The translations under genes were made by a program, and so were the position numbers. DNA of 64,000 nucleotides from Rubinisphaera italica (lineage in GTDB: Bacteria > Planctomycetota > Planctomycetia > Planctomycetales > Planctomycetaceae). Where the stretch lies: NCBI RefSeq assembly GCF_007859715.1, contig NZ_SJPG01000001.1, positions 5,338,001 through 5,402,000 on the forward strand. Reading direction: 5' to 3'. The notes beneath the pieces were generated by a model that had not been told where the DNA came from, did no database searches, and saw nothing but the letters and a program-made list of their open reading frames with translations. Below, in pieces: positions 18,700 to 29,753 of the stretch. Numbering within the stretch: the stretch's first letter is position 1; each line of letters begins with the position of its first letter.

Positions 18700-19650
18700 A
18701 TGAATACATCCCGTCGTCATTTTCTGCAAACCTGTTCGGCCATTGGAGCCGGTTTCCTGCTGCCAGGCTTTTCTCAGGCAAGTCTGCTGGAGAAAGAGCC
18801 ACTTTGCAAAATTTCTCTGGCTGAGTGGTCGCTTCATAAAGCCTTGTTCGATGGGAAACTCGACCATCTCGATTTTGCGAAAACGACCAAACAGGAGTTC
18901 GGAATTAGTGGCGTCGAATACGTCAATCAGTTCTTCAAAGATAAAGCGCAAGATCAGAGCTATCTTAAAGAGATGAAAACCCGAGCAGAGGGCGAGGGTG
19001 TCAAAAGCCTGCTGATCATGATCGATCGCGAAGGTAACCTGGGTGATGCCGATGAAGCCAAGAGGACTCAGGCTGTTGAAAATCACTACAAATGGGTCGA
19101 AGCGGCTAAGTTTCTGGGCTGTCATTCGATTCGCGTCAATGCCGCCAGCAGCGGAACCTATGAAGAACAGGTCGAGCGAGCAGCCGATGGTTTGCGCCGC
19201 CTGAGCGAGTTTGGCGATCAGCACGACATCAATGTGATTGTTGAAAATCACGGCGGCCTTTCTTCGAGTGGGGCCTGGTTGTCTACCGTGATGAAGACGG
19301 TCGATAACCCTCGCTGTGGTACCCTGCCCGACTTCGGCAACTTCGCCATCGATCGCAATCAGGATATCTGGTACGACCGCTATCAGGGTGTTGCTGAGTT
19401 GATGCCTTATGCGAAAGCAGTCAGCGTGAAGACTCATGAGTTCGACAAAGACAATCCCCATATTACGTATGATCGACGATTCAACAAAGAAACGGATCTG
19501 GTCAAAATGCTGGCGATCGTGATGGCTTCTGGCTACAAAGGCTACTACGGCATCGAGTATGAAGGCAGCGAACTGGACGAATATGCTGGCATTCGCAAGT
19601 CTAAAGAAGCCCTCATGAGTTCATTCTATACAGTCTTTTTCGGCTGTTAA
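18700..19650 (+). CDS. Exported sugar isomerase/epimerase-like TIM-barrel protein
   Basis: The 316-residue protein has the xylose-isomerase-like TIM barrel of sugar phosphate isomerases and epimerases. Likely metal-site residues lie in IVENHGG, LPDFGNF, VKTHEFD and GIEYEG, in the expected order along the barrel. The start at ATG 18700 gives a clear twin-arginine signal (SRRHFLQTCSAIGAG); an upstream extension of the frame overlaps the preceding gene and is not protein-like. It lies 151 bp after the DUF1501 gene on the same strand and may process sugars released outside the cytoplasm, which is inference. Confidence 0.9.
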   Translation: MNTSRRHFLQTCSAIGAGFLLPGFSQASLLEKEPLCKISLAEWSLHKALFDGKLDHLDFAKTTKQEFGISGVEYVNQFFKDKAQDQSYLKEMKTRAEGEGVKSLLIMIDREGNLGDADEAKRTQAVENHYKWVEAAKFLGCHSIRVNAASSGTYEEQVERAADGLRRLSEFGDQHDINVIVENHGGLSSSGAWLSTVMKTVDNPRCGTLPDFGNFAIDRNQDIWYDRYQGVAELMPYAKAVSVKTHEFDKDNPHITYDRRFNKETDLVKMLAIVMASGYKGYYGIEYEGSELDEYAGIRKSKEALMSSFYTVFFGC

Positions 19651-19685
19651 TCGTCCTGTCGTTTCTAGACTGCATTCAACAGGAT

Positions 19686-19710
19686 CGCCCCGAAAAATTC
19701 TTCCGGGGCG
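19686..19710 (+). terminator. Possible hairpin terminator after the isomerase gene
   Basis: CGCCCCG and CGGGGCG pair across a short AT-rich loop, with one bulge. No clear T-run follows, so termination is uncertain. Confidence 0.4.
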
Positions 19711-19764
19711 GGGCAGCCTTAAGAAGCAGATAAGGAATTTTGATCATCAAACTGAAGACCTCTT

Positions 19765-19801
19765 GTGGACTTCGTCCACCCAGATAGCGGAGCGATCTGG
19801 G
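19765..19801. repeat. Two adjacent hairpins upstream of the sulfhydrylase gene
   Basis: GTGGAC-TTC-GTCCAC (19765-19779) is directly followed by CCCAGAT and ATCTGGG arms (19779-19801) around a 9-base loop. They could form leader structure or be a remnant of a mobile repeat. They do not fit the SAM riboswitch consensus by eye. Confidence 0.5.
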
Positions 19802-19857
19802 CTATCCAATAATATGACAAATTATTTTTAACTTGAAACACATCGAAAGCTGACACC

Positions 19858-21162
19858 ATGAGTGAAGAAGTAACTTACAATCCAGACACGCTCTGCTTAC
19901 ACGCTGGACAGGTGCCCGATCCCGCGACCAATTCGCGAGCAGTGCCGATTTACATGACGAGTTCTTACGTCTTTGACGATACCGATCACGCTGCTCGATT
20001 ATTCGGCCTGCAGGAATTCGGTAATATCTACACCCGATTGATGAACCCGACCTGCGATGTTCTCGAAAAACGCCTGGCGGCACTGGAAGGGGGATCTGGA
20101 GCCCTGGCCCTGGCTTCGGGGTCGTCTGCTGTTACATATTCAATTTTGAATATCATGGGGCAGGGCAAGAATGTCGTTTCTTCATCGAGTTTATATGGTG
20201 GAACATACAATCTGTTCCATTACACACTTCCTAAAATGGGAATTGATTGCAAGTTTGTCGATCAGAACGATCCGGAGTCATTTCGATCTGCTATCGACGA
20301 AAATACCCGGGCGATTTTTCTGGAAACAATTGGTAACCCGCGAGCCGATGTTCCTGACTTTGAAGCGATTGCTGCAATCGCCCATGAAGCTGGGATTCCG
20401 TTGATTGTGGACAACACCACGGCTTCACCCTATTTGTGTCAGCCATTTAAGTGGGGAGCCGATATCGTGGTTCATTCCTGTACCAAGTTCATTGGCGGGC
20501 ATGGCACTTCAATTGGCGGAATCTTGATCGAAAAAGGGGGATTTCCCTGGGATAACGGAAAATTTCCAGAGCTCACTGAACCCGAGCCGAGCTATCATGG
20601 CATGAAGTTTTTTGAAACCTTTGGACCAATGAACCTGGCTTATATTCTTAAAGCCCGTACTCAAATATTGCGAGATACCGGCGCAGCGATGAGTCCCTTC
20701 AATGCGTTTCAGTTTCTGCAGGGCTTGGAAACATTGCATCTGCGCATGCCACGCCACAGCGAGAATGCTCAGAAAGTGGCGGAGTTCCTGGCCGATCATC
20801 CGAAAGTTTCGTGGGTCAATCACACGGGCTTGCCAACGCATCCAAGTTATGAATTGGGACGCAAGTATTTGCCGAAGGGGAGCAGTGCCGTCTTTGGATT
20901 CGGAATTGCCGGGGATACACCTGAGCAACAAAAGGCAAATGGCATTAAGTTAATTAACAGCGTGAAGTTGTTCTCACATTTGGCAAACATCGGAGACAGC
21001 AAATCGCTGATCATTCATCCGAGTAGTACGACGCATCAGCAGTTGTCACTTGAAGAACAGCAGTCGACCGGTGTCACGCCTGACTTTGTTCGAATCTCTG
21101 TGGGGACTGAAGATATTGATGATATTATTCGTGATTTAAAACAGGCTCTCGATCAAGTTTAA
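19858..21162 (+). CDS. metY: O-acetylhomoserine sulfhydrylase (PLP-dependent)
   Basis: The 434-residue enzyme belongs to the Cys/Met metabolism PLP family and most resembles O-acetylhomoserine sulfhydrylases, which make homocysteine from O-acetylhomoserine and sulfide in the cytoplasm. The N-terminus ([20 protein letters not shown]), [16 protein letters not shown] and the PLP-lysine segment [13 protein letters not shown] are all present. The C-terminal [10 protein letters not shown] and [14 protein letters not shown] motifs fit the family. The length is normal. It stands alone, followed by a clear terminator. O-succinylhomoserine specificity cannot be excluded from sequence. Confidence 0.93.
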   Translation: MSEEVTYNPDTLCLHAGQVPDPATNSRAVPIYMTSSYVFDDTDHAARLFGLQEFGNIYTRLMNPTCDVLEKRLAALEGGSGALALASGSSAVTYSILNIMGQGKNVVSSSSLYGGTYNLFHYTLPKMGIDCKFVDQNDPESFRSAIDENTRAIFLETIGNPRADVPDFEAIAAIAHEAGIPLIVDNTTASPYLCQPFKWGADIVVHSCTKFIGGHGTSIGGILIEKGGFPWDNGKFPELTEPEPSYHGMKFFETFGPMNLAYILKARTQILRDTGAAMSPFNAFQFLQGLETLHLRMPRHSENAQKVAEFLADHPKVSWVNHTGLPTHPSYELGRKYLPKGSSAVFGFGIAGDTPEQQKANGIKLINSVKLFSHLANIGDSKSLIIHPSSTTHQQLSLEEQQSTGVTPDFVRISVGTEDIDDIIRDLKQALDQV

Positions 21163-21192
21163 GCGTCTCTGAGCCGAGCGATGATGTTTTTG

Positions 21193-21227
21193 AACCGCAC
21201 AACAAAAAAGTTGTGCGGTTTTTTTTT
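21193..21227 (+). terminator. Rho-independent terminator of metY
   Basis: An 11-bp perfect stem (AACCGCACAAC / GTTGTGCGGTT) with an AAAAAA loop is followed by a run of T residues, 31 bases after the metY stop codon. Confidence 0.95.
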
Positions 21228-22066
21228 GAAAATCGGGATGCCGGAGGGCTACCAAACTATGGCAAGTTGCGTTTGTCTTGGACTCAAATATCTTCAAATA
21301 CGTGATATTACTCATGTTTTCTTGGGTTTTCTTGCTGTTGGCAATTGAGGCAAATCGGGAAGAGCTTACCGCTTGGGGAATGAAATCGATGTAGCAAAAT
21401 TCTTTACGGACTGACCCCACCGGACGTCCGAAACTAAATATGTCGCTGGCATCAACCTGTTTTTTGATGACTGTTGCCAAGTGGACGGAGTTGTTTGTTT
21501 CACGAAGCTGAACCGAGATCCTGCAATCTGTGGGGAAAAGTTTCTCTGACAGGAAAACTTTCACCAGTCTTACCAAGTTAACAAGACGGTAAAGTCGAAA
21601 ACCTGTCGGGTCAGAAACTGGACCTTCTTTCCGGACCATCACCAGACTTCCAATGACGTACTTCGAATGCAGTGAGTTTTATTGCTGCTTGTTCCACCTA
21701 GAAGATTGACGACTGAGATTTTGAAAGGTTTGAAACGACGTGAGTTTTGTATTGACGATTTCTGAAATTTCCAGCTTTCCACGAGTGTGTGCACATGCGG
21801 TTGGACAAGTGTGTCGGACTGCCGGAAAAAACGTGAATCGTCATAATCGGAACAATCGTTACAACAAGCCTGAGATTGAGTTTGACTTGGTAACTGAACA
21901 ATTTCGGTAAGTGTCTGCGTGAGTCACTGCCGAAATAAAGTAGCAGGTTTGCCTGTAATTTCCGTGTCGAGTGAAGCGTTCTCTGACTGATCCTTTCGGG
22001 AATGTCCCCGAAGTCATATTACGATTCGCGACGCTGTCCTCAGAAAAGAGTTCGAGGAGTTTTGCT
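21228..22066. other. Long gene-free region upstream of the cysteine-rich protein gene
   Basis: About 840 bp hold no gene I can support. A 168-residue minus-strand frame here overlaps the metY end and terminator and shows no protein-like features. Two hairpins lie near the downstream gene: an imperfect one at 21901-21936 (ATTTCGG / CCGAAAT ends) and TTCGGG/CCCGAA at 21995-22012. They may belong to a structured leader. Confidence 0.55.
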
Positions 22067-22522
22067 ATGAAAAAGACTATCTGTTTCGCTGCTGCTATGA
22101 TGTTGTGTTGTATGAGCTTCGCCGACGCTGAAGCTGGTCTGTTCAAAGGTCGCCTCTTGAAGAAATGCCAGAGCTACGTCAGCTGCTGTGCACCTTCTTG
22201 CTGCTGCCCAACTGACTGCTGTGTCGATGATTGCTGCGTTCCTACTTGCTGCTGCCCAGACGAGTGCTGCGATGATTGCTGCCCAACTTGCTGTGCTCCA
22301 AGCTGCTGCTGCCCAGACGATTGCTGCGATGATTGCTGCGAAGTAACCTGCTGTGCTCCAACTTGCTGCTGCCCAGACGATTGCTGCGATGATTGCTGCC
22401 CATCATGCTGTGCACCTAAGTGCTGCGTTCCTTCATGCTGCTGCCCAGACGATTGCTGCGACGACGGTTGCTGCCCATCATGCTGTGCTCCAAGCTGCTG
22501 TGCACCACACTGCTGCAACTAG
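22067..22522 (+). CDS. Secreted cysteine-rich repeat protein
   Basis: The 151-residue protein starts at ATG 22067 behind GAGGAG (22054-22059). A signal peptide runs to about residue 24 (SFADAEAG). The mature part has about 52 cysteines in roughly 127 residues, arranged as short repeats of the type [17 protein letters not shown], with Asp and Pro between the Cys pairs. Hardly any hydrophobic residues are present. I do not recognise a characterised family; such a protein could be heavily disulfide cross-linked in the cell wall or surface, or bind metals. Both are inferences. It has its own terminator and a long upstream spacer, so it is expressed alone. Confidence 0.85.
   Translation: MKKTICFAAAMMLCCMSFADAEAGLFKGRLLKKCQSYVSCCAPSCCCPTDCCVDDCCVPTCCCPDECCDDCCPTCCAPSCCCPDDCCDDCCEVTCCAPTCCCPDDCCDDCCPSCCAPKCCVPSCCCPDDCCDDGCCPSCCAPSCCAPHCCN
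22190..22510 (+). repeat. In-frame tandem Cys-Cys coding repeats
   Basis: The coding sequence is built from repeated units such as TGCTGCCCAGACGATTGCTG with small changes. Nucleotide identity among units is high, which suggests expansion by slippage or unequal recombination. Confidence 0.85.
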
Positions 22523-22579
22523 TTTGAACGCAGTCTCAAGACTGCTGATAACAACGCAACTTAATGTTGCTTGAATTCT

Positions 22580-22620
22580 GAAGGTGAAGAAAGTCCCCTC
22601 TTTCTTCACCTTCTTTTTTT
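22580..22620 (+). terminator. Strong, probably bidirectional terminator
   Basis: A 14-bp perfect stem (GAAGGTGAAGAAAG / CTTTCTTCACCTTC) with a TCCCCT loop is followed by seven or more T residues. It lies between the cysteine-rich gene and the convergent DUF1992 gene, and its right arm overlaps the end of the latter. Confidence 0.95.
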
Positions 22621-23034
22621 ATTGGCACCCTGCAATTCAATGGATCTGCTTCGCCATTGCTCGACGATCACTTCTTCATCGAGTGGAAGAACAATCACAG
22701 CAGGGCTTTCTGCAGAGGAATAGTGGACTTCGCGAATTTTCTGATTCATTTTGCGAACACGATCCCGTACCTGAGATTCTGCAGGAATTGATTCCAGAGT
22801 ATCGAGCAGCTTTTCTGCTTCCAGCTTCACGCCCAGTCGGGAAGGAATCAAATTATGATTTTCGCGACGCAGTTTCTCTTTAATCCACCAGTTATCATCA
22901 CGTGGTTGATCAATCCCAGGAATCGGTTTTCCCAGTCCAGGCAGATTGGCAAATTCACCCCGGGCTTCGGCTTCGCGAATCAAACGATCTGCAAACGCTT
23001 CATAACTTTCAAGAGGGGCTTTCTTCTCCTGCAT
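22606..23034 (-). CDS. DUF1992 (DnaJ-homologue subfamily C member 28-like) protein
   Basis: The 142-residue protein carries the DUF1992 signature REAEARGEFANLPGLGKPI near residues 15-40, found in bacterial homologues of DNAJC28 and lacking a J domain. The function of this family is unknown. It is cytoplasmic by prediction. It precedes pyruvate kinase by position on the same strand, starting 38 bp downstream of the kinase stop, so the two are probably co-transcribed. The last codons overlap the shared terminator. Confidence 0.85.
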   Translation of the reverse strand: MQEKKAPLESYEAFADRLIREAEARGEFANLPGLGKPIPGIDQPRDDNWWIKEKLRRENHNLIPSRLGVKLEAEKLLDTLESIPAESQVRDRVRKMNQKIREVHYSSAESPAVIVLPLDEEVIVEQWRSRSIELQGANKKRR

Positions 23035-23071
23035 GTAAAGTCCTCCATGAAATCAACTTGAAGATCTCCGG

Positions 23072-24529
23072 TTATCGAACCAGATGAACGACCATTAAAT
23101 CGTGACCTTCTGCTCCCCAGTCGGTATCGGAGATCAGAACAATCCGACTTCCTGATTCCAGGATTCCCTTCTTTTTTCCCCATTCGACTGCAAATTTCAA
23201 GATCGAATTCGGATCTTCACTGACGACATCACTTTCCACTGGAATTACACCCCAGTAGAGACACATTTTATTGGCGACCAGACGATTATCGGTGATCGCC
23301 AGCAAGGGGATCGCACTCCGTTGACGCGAAATCGCCAGAGCAGTCCGACCAGTTTTCGTACACAGCACCATCATATTTGCCTTCAAGCGTTCGGCAACGG
23401 TGCAGGCTCCCAAGGTCACGGCTTCAGTCACAACCAATGCTCGATTTTTTGATTCCGTTTTCCAGTCGACATCCCCACGATGGGGAACTTCGTCTTCGGT
23501 ACAGCGAACAATATTATCCATCATGTTCACTGCTCGAACCGGATATTTTCCAATCGCTGTTTCGCCGGAAAGCATGACAGCATCGGTTCCATCAAAAACG
23601 GCATTGGCGACATCGGCAGCCTCTGCTCGTGTTGGGAACGGCTGCTCTTCCATGCTGTCGAGCATTTGAGTTGCCGTGATGACCGGAATACGACGTTCGT
23701 TGCAGTGACGGATAATCTGCTTTTGTAAAATCGGTAAGCGAGCAATATCCGATTCGACCCCCAGGTCCCCGCGAGCCACCATCACGCCATCACAAACTTT
23801 TGTAATCGCTTCGAGCTCCCGAACCGCTTCCACCTTTTCAATTTTAGCAATCAATTGAGGTTCATAATCGGGAGCCAACTCTTTGACAAGATTTCGTAGT
23901 TTGACGATATCATCAGCACTGCGAACAAAGCTCAGCCCAAAAAATGTCAATCGTCTTGAAAGGCCCCATTTTAAATCCTCGATGTCTTTTTCGGTCAGGC
24001 AGGGGGTTCGCAGAGTCGCCCCCGGCAAATTGATCCCCTGACGCGAGCGAATTAAGCCAGGACGATCCACTTCACAGGTTATGGAGACATCCTCGGCTCG
24101 ATCAACGACTTTCATTCCGACGGTACCGTCAGCCAGCAGAACGGTATCGCCTGATTTTAAATCATCCACCAGAAATTCATAGGAGCAAGTGAGTCGAGTT
24201 CCATCAAAAGGAACTGGCGATTTGACGAACAGATATTTTTGACCGACCTGGCAATCAACCCCCTCAGGGGGTAACTCCCCCAGGCGGATTTTTGGCCCTG
24301 ACAAATCTCCCAGAATACCGATCGGTTGACCAACCTCAACAGAGACCTCCCGGACCATTGTCACAATGTTGTCCAGCCAGTCGTAATCTCCATGTGCAAA
24401 GTTAAGCCGAAATACATCGACTCCCGCTTCAACCAGGGCCAGCAGCCTTTCCCTGGAGGAGATCGCCGGCCCGAGAGTCGCGATAATCTTGGTACGCGCC
24501 TGATGCTTGTGCGGGTCAATCATATCCAT
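23072..24529 (-). CDS. pyk: Pyruvate kinase
   Basis: The 485-residue enzyme transfers phosphate from phosphoenolpyruvate to ADP in the last step of glycolysis. The N-terminus ([14 protein letters not shown]), [25 protein letters not shown], the active-site signature [22 protein letters not shown] and TATQMLDSM are all conserved. The C-terminal effector domain ([36 protein letters not shown]) is complete. ATG 24529 is chosen because AAAGG lies about 10 bases upstream; a TTG at 24550 would add seven residues. It is followed by the DUF1992 gene on the same strand. Confidence 0.96.
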   Translation of the reverse strand: MDMIDPHKHQARTKIIATLGPAISSRERLLALVEAGVDVFRLNFAHGDYDWLDNIVTMVREVSVEVGQPIGILGDLSGPKIRLGELPPEGVDCQVGQKYLFVKSPVPFDGTRLTCSYEFLVDDLKSGDTVLLADGTVGMKVVDRAEDVSITCEVDRPGLIRSRQGINLPGATLRTPCLTEKDIEDLKWGLSRRLTFFGLSFVRSADDIVKLRNLVKELAPDYEPQLIAKIEKVEAVRELEAITKVCDGVMVARGDLGVESDIARLPILQKQIIRHCNERRIPVITATQMLDSMEEQPFPTRAEAADVANAVFDGTDAVMLSGETAIGKYPVRAVNMMDNIVRCTEDEVPHRGDVDWKTESKNRALVVTEAVTLGACTVAERLKANMMVLCTKTGRTALAISRQRSAIPLLAITDNRLVANKMCLYWGVIPVESDVVSEDPNSILKFAVEWGKKKGILESGSRIVLISDTDWGAEGHDLMVVHLVR

Positions 24530-24982
24530 AACAGCACGACCTTTGGTCAATGGTTTTCCGAGGGGAATGTCTTTCAGACGGATCTTTCGCAGTCAGTCAT
24601 GGCTGTAGAAAGTCTACACTATGCTATCTCGATTCCATCCAATTCGCGAGAGTTCATGAGTAACAAGAGGAAAGCATCAAAATATTGACAGGCTTCTATT
24701 TCAGGAACGTTTTGAAAGAATAATTCTCAGTTCCAGGTACGATTGAAGGAACAAGAGTCGCTGACCTAACCCCAAATCTCTCGAATACCAGATGTCCTTC
24801 GTCCGGTTTCTTTATTCGGTTTTCAATCTTCAATCATTTCATAACCGCGAGAATTCCACCAATTTGTAATTGAGCCACCTGCATCTCTCTGACTAGACTG
24901 ATAAGATAGGAATCTCGAAATTGCACACGAATTACCCCCTGAACGCAGTCTTCGGACATTTGAGAATAAAGCACAGCACAAT
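24530..24982. other. Divergent spacer between pyruvate kinase and protein kinase genes
   Basis: About 450 bp without a supported gene. It must contain the promoters of both flanking genes; I see no repeat or conserved RNA element. Confidence 0.5.
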
Positions 24983-26563
24983 ATGACGTCAGAAAATCAA
25001 GAGAAACGCCTGAAAAAAGAAGAGGTCAACAAGCAAACCGAAATGCTGGGGGCATCTGAGTCGTCCCACGAAGAGGCGCAAGTCGATCTCTCGAATAAGA
25101 CGCTGGGGGAATTTCGCCTGATTCGGCGGCTGGGCAAAGGGGGCATGGCAAATGTCTATCTGGCCGAACAGACCGCACTCAATAGGCACGTCGCCATAAA
25201 AGTGATGAAAAACGATCTCGTTTCCGATGCCACTTATCTCGATCGATTCAAAACCGAAGCGATGGCCGCTGCCAATCTGAATCATATTAATATCGTGCAG
25301 GTCTACACCATTGGGGAAGCTGACGGGTACAATTACATCGCTCAGGAATATGTTCAGGGAGTGAACCTCCGCGAATTCATTGCTAAGAATGGCCCGCCGG
25401 AGCTATCCGTTTCGTTGCATCTGATGAAACAAATTGCCTCTGCCCTGCAGAAAGCGGGGGAAGTTGGAATCGTTCATCGAGATATCAAACCTGAAAATAT
25501 CATGATTAGCCGCAAGGGAATTGTGAAAATTGCTGATTTTGGATTGGCTCAACTGACCCTGAGCGGCGAACGGATGAACCTCACACAGGAAGGTGTCACC
25601 ATGGGGACACCATTATACATGAGTCCTGAACAAGTGAAGGGAAACAAGGTCGATCATCGCAGCGATATCTATTCTCTGGGAGTGACCTGCTACCACATGC
25701 TCGCCGGTCGACCACCATTTCGTGGACAAACGGCAATTGCGATCGCCATGAAGCATGTCAATTCGCAACCGGCTCCCTTATCGAAACGCCGTCCGGATCT
25801 TCCGGTCCCTGTCTGCGATATGATTCATAAAATGATGGCAAAAAAAGTAACTGATCGTTACCAGGATGCCGGAGAAATTCTGATCGATCTACGAAAAATT
25901 TCTCGCAGTCTGCAGGGAGATAAAGACGAAGTCAGTCTGTCAGCGTTCGATTCGAATACAGGAGCTCAAACCTCATCCCGTGCAATACAACCTTCCCCAA
26001 AGATGAAACCGATTTCCTGGTCACGGTATCTTGTTTTTGGGATTCTCTTTCTAGCAGCTGGGGGGACCCTCGGCTGGTTGTCCCGACCGAGGCTCAACAC
26101 GAATCCTCAATTGAACGCGATTGAGCGCAACTCTCCCCGCGAGCAATTTGCCGATGCCATGTTGATTGGAAACAGTGAAGATGCCTGGAAATATCTCCGG
26201 GTCAAATTTCCAACCTCACAGGAACGCTGGCGTGCAGAAGAACGACTGGCGATTCAGTATATGAATCAGGGACGCCTCGAAGAGGCTCGTCGAATTTTTG
26301 AGACCTTCATCGAACAGGCCTCAGACGATAAATTTAATCTTGTGCCCGTTGGCTTTGCAGGCCGAGCCGTCATCGCCGCTCTCGAAAAAAATTATCAGGC
26401 TTCCGATCAAATCCTGGCTGACAATGCTCAACGCTTATCCCAAAAACTGAATGGTCCTATGAAACCGCTCGTGCGGGAAACAATCCTGCAAAACGAACAG
26501 CATCTTGAAAATCCCCGCATGACACTTTCCAAGATGTTCCCCGAAGAAACCACTGAAGGGTAA
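24983..26563 (+). CDS. Membrane-anchored Ser/Thr protein kinase
   Basis: The 526-residue protein has an N-terminal Hanks-type kinase domain at about residues 44-310. Visible motifs are the glycine loop [12 protein letters not shown], catalytic lysine in HVAIKVMK (K73), HRDIKPEN (D167), DFGLAQ (D185) and [11 protein letters not shown]. One transmembrane helix lies at about 348-368 ([13 protein letters not shown]). The outer part of about 150 residues contains helical, TPR-like segments ([21 protein letters not shown]). All catalytic residues are intact, so it should phosphorylate proteins in response to an extracytoplasmic cue. It appears to be a single-gene unit. Confidence 0.95.
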   Translation: MTSENQEKRLKKEEVNKQTEMLGASESSHEEAQVDLSNKTLGEFRLIRRLGKGGMANVYLAEQTALNRHVAIKVMKNDLVSDATYLDRFKTEAMAAANLNHINIVQVYTIGEADGYNYIAQEYVQGVNLREFIAKNGPPELSVSLHLMKQIASALQKAGEVGIVHRDIKPENIMISRKGIVKIADFGLAQLTLSGERMNLTQEGVTMGTPLYMSPEQVKGNKVDHRSDIYSLGVTCYHMLAGRPPFRGQTAIAIAMKHVNSQPAPLSKRRPDLPVPVCDMIHKMMAKKVTDRYQDAGEILIDLRKISRSLQGDKDEVSLSAFDSNTGAQTSSRAIQPSPKMKPISWSRYLVFGILFLAAGGTLGWLSRPRLNTNPQLNAIERNSPREQFADAMLIGNSEDAWKYLRVKFPTSQERWRAEERLAIQYMNQGRLEEARRIFETFIEQASDDKFNLVPVGFAGRAVIAALEKNYQASDQILADNAQRLSQKLNGPMKPLVRETILQNEQHLENPRMTLSKMFPEETTEG

Positions 26564-26619
26564 CACTGAATTAGCCTCGTCCCCAAGGTCCTCCTTGGGA
26601 ACAAGAATGTCTGCGGATG

Positions 26620-27747
26620 TTACCAGCGTTCAACCGGCCCTGCAGGGACAGGGACTTGCAGTTCTGGGAGAATTCCCGTTCGGGATCCTTCAATCGGCCC
26701 CTGTTCTCGAACTGCGTCCATCGCTGCAAGAAATTCGCTGCGGGTTTTTGATTTCTGAACCCCTTCCCGTAATTTCGCAGGGACGCGCATCGCTTTCAGA
26801 TACCAGTGAACTGTTCGACGGTAAGCGATTAAAGCACTCTCGGGGCCATCTAATTCTTCGAGATAGCCGAACTGCTGCAAGACAAGATCAAGTCGTTGAT
26901 TGAAATTTCCCGGCGGGTCATAACTGCCGCACTCCTCCCATTGCTGCAACTGATGAAAGATCCAGGGATTAGCCAACGCTCCGCGACCAACGCTGATCGC
27001 CGTGCAGCCAGTTCGTTCAAACATGCGCGCGGCATCGGGGATGGAACGAATATCGCCATTGCCAATGACGGGAATCGATTCAACGGCTTCGACCACCCGG
27101 CGAATCCCACTCAAATCGACAGAGCCCTTAAATCCCTGTGCTCGGGTCCGACCGTGAATCGCAACCGCTTTGATACCGACCTGTTCAAATTCCCGAGCGA
27201 ATTTGGGAGCCGTCAGTTGGGTTTCATCCCAACCAAGTCGCATTTTGACGGTGACTGGTAAAGAGACCGCTTCCACAATGGTCTGCACCAGAGAGACCGT
27301 TTGCTGCAGAGAACACATCATCCGAGCCCCGGCTCCATTGTTAGTCACATGATCGACCGGGCATCCCATATTGATATCAATGGCATCGATTCCGGGCAAA
27401 CTTTCCAGATACTGCACGGCATCCCGCATATACTTCGGCTCACTGCCAAAAATCTGCACGGCAAATGGAGTATCCTCGGGACAGGTGCGGATCAGCGCCA
27501 TCGACTTATGACTTCCCGCCAGTAACGCCCGAGCATTGACCAGGTCGCACGTTCCCATTCCCAGCCCGCCACATTCTCGCACGACTCTTCGAAACGATAA
27601 ATTCGTGTACTTTGCCAGCGGAGAAAGACAGAATCGGGTCGGAAGTTTGAGACTTCCAAACGAGATTGGTGGCATTGCTGTCGGTTGAGGATAATGATAC
27701 CGGCCATCAGCGAAGACCGGTTCAGAAATGTCTGTCGAAAGGGACAT
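26620..27747 (-). CDS. dus: tRNA-dihydrouridine synthase
   Basis: The 375-residue flavoenzyme reduces uridine to dihydrouridine in tRNA. The FMN-binding TIM barrel starts with RFCLSPLAKYTNLSFRR; the active-site cysteine region is NMGCPVDHVTNNGAGARMM, and KMRLGWDE, AIHGRTRAQGFKG and GNGDI complete the family pattern. The C-terminal helical domain has LREGVQKSKTRSEF. The subtype (DusA, B or C) is not clear, though the pattern is DusB-like. The N-terminus has about 35 extra residues before the barrel. It is divergent from the downstream dehydrogenase gene with an 84-bp gap. Confidence 0.93.
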   Translation of the reverse strand: MSLSTDISEPVFADGRYHYPQPTAMPPISFGSLKLPTRFCLSPLAKYTNLSFRRVVRECGGLGMGTCDLVNARALLAGSHKSMALIRTCPEDTPFAVQIFGSEPKYMRDAVQYLESLPGIDAIDINMGCPVDHVTNNGAGARMMCSLQQTVSLVQTIVEAVSLPVTVKMRLGWDETQLTAPKFAREFEQVGIKAVAIHGRTRAQGFKGSVDLSGIRRVVEAVESIPVIGNGDIRSIPDAARMFERTGCTAISVGRGALANPWIFHQLQQWEECGSYDPPGNFNQRLDLVLQQFGYLEELDGPESALIAYRRTVHWYLKAMRVPAKLREGVQKSKTRSEFLAAMDAVREQGPIEGSRTGILPELQVPVPAGPVERW

Positions 27748-27831
27748 ATGGGCTCGTGCTGTAGGAAGTAAAAAGTAAGATGATACAATAATGTTACAAA
27801 TTGATCGCAGAGTTTATCAGGAATCAGCAAC

Positions 27832-28554
27832 TTGTCACATTCAATATTTATTACTGGTGTCAGTTCCGGGCTGGGTTATGGTCTGGCGGAATATTATCTT
27901 CAACAGGGAGACAAAGTCCTCGGCTGCAGTCGGCGGACACCTGAGGAACTGACACAGTACGAAAACTTTCAGTTCACTTCCTGTGATGTTTCGAAATTCG
28001 ACACACTTCCTGAAAAGCTCGATCAGTTGTTCTCAGGAGTGGAGACGTGTGAACTTGCCATCCTGAACGCGGGCATCCTCAGCCCATTTGGCGATCTTCA
28101 GGAGACGTCCATCGAGGATTGCCAGAATGTGATGGATGTGAACCTGTGGTCGAACAAGATCATTCTGGACTGGCTGCTGCCGCGATATCCCGCAATTAAA
28201 CAAGTCGTCACGATCTCATCAGGAGCAGCCGTGAATGGAAATCGGGGTTGGAATGCCTACTCGATTTCCAAATCAGCACTCAATATGCTGACCAAACTTT
28301 ACGCTCAGGAAGCTCCCCAAACTCACTTTCTGGCCATTGCACCGGGGCTGATTGCAACGCACATGCAAGATGTTCTTTGTGGCCTGGATGAAGACGATCG
28401 CTTCCCGACACTCGATTCTCTCAGAAGCCGGCGGGGAACCGACCAAATGCCAACAGCCGAGCAACTCGCACCGAAAATTGTCGCTGTCATTGAGAATGCA
28501 CCTGCTCATGCAGATTCTGGAGATTTCATCGACATCCGCAAAATCGACTGGTGA
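27832..28554 (+). CDS. Short-chain dehydrogenase/reductase
   Basis: The 240-residue protein has the classical SDR pattern: the cofactor loop TGVSSGLGYGLAE near residue 8, LNAG near 83, the catalytic serine in VVTISSGAA and YSISK with the catalytic tyrosine and lysine. It is shorter in the substrate-binding part than some relatives. The start is TTG at 27832, with AGGA about 13 bases upstream, so the start is not firm. The substrate is unknown. The pattern around the N-terminus resembles YciK/benzil-reductase-like subgroups, but I would not assign one. Confidence 0.88.
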   Translation: MSHSIFITGVSSGLGYGLAEYYLQQGDKVLGCSRRTPEELTQYENFQFTSCDVSKFDTLPEKLDQLFSGVETCELAILNAGILSPFGDLQETSIEDCQNVMDVNLWSNKIILDWLLPRYPAIKQVVTISSGAAVNGNRGWNAYSISKSALNMLTKLYAQEAPQTHFLAIAPGLIATHMQDVLCGLDEDDRFPTLDSLRSRRGTDQMPTAEQLAPKIVAVIENAPAHADSGDFIDIRKIDW

Positions 28555-28677
28555 TCTTTCACAAACGCAACTCAATCATTCATCCGCAGTTCTGAATTCA
28601 CATCTGCGTTCATGTCTGATATGTTGAATCTCAGCATTACTGAAGAATTCAATCATCTCTCAATGTGAGTTCCAATT

Positions 28678-29724
<1,047 letters not shown>

Positions 29725-29753
29725 GAACGTTCGACAATAATTCTGGGAATTCT

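Noticed and set aside
19651..19857. SAM riboswitch upstream of metY
   Set aside because: Two simple hairpins are present, but I could not match the conserved core of any known SAM riboswitch by eye.
21136..21642. 168-residue minus-strand open frame after metY
   Set aside because: It covers the metY end and its terminator, shows no domain, signal or ribosome site, and its composition is not protein-like.
22174..22518. Minus-strand Gln-rich frame (114 residues) opposite the cysteine-rich gene
   Set aside because: It is the complement of repeated TGC codons read as CAG/GCA and has no start context; the plus strand has a signal peptide and ribosome site.
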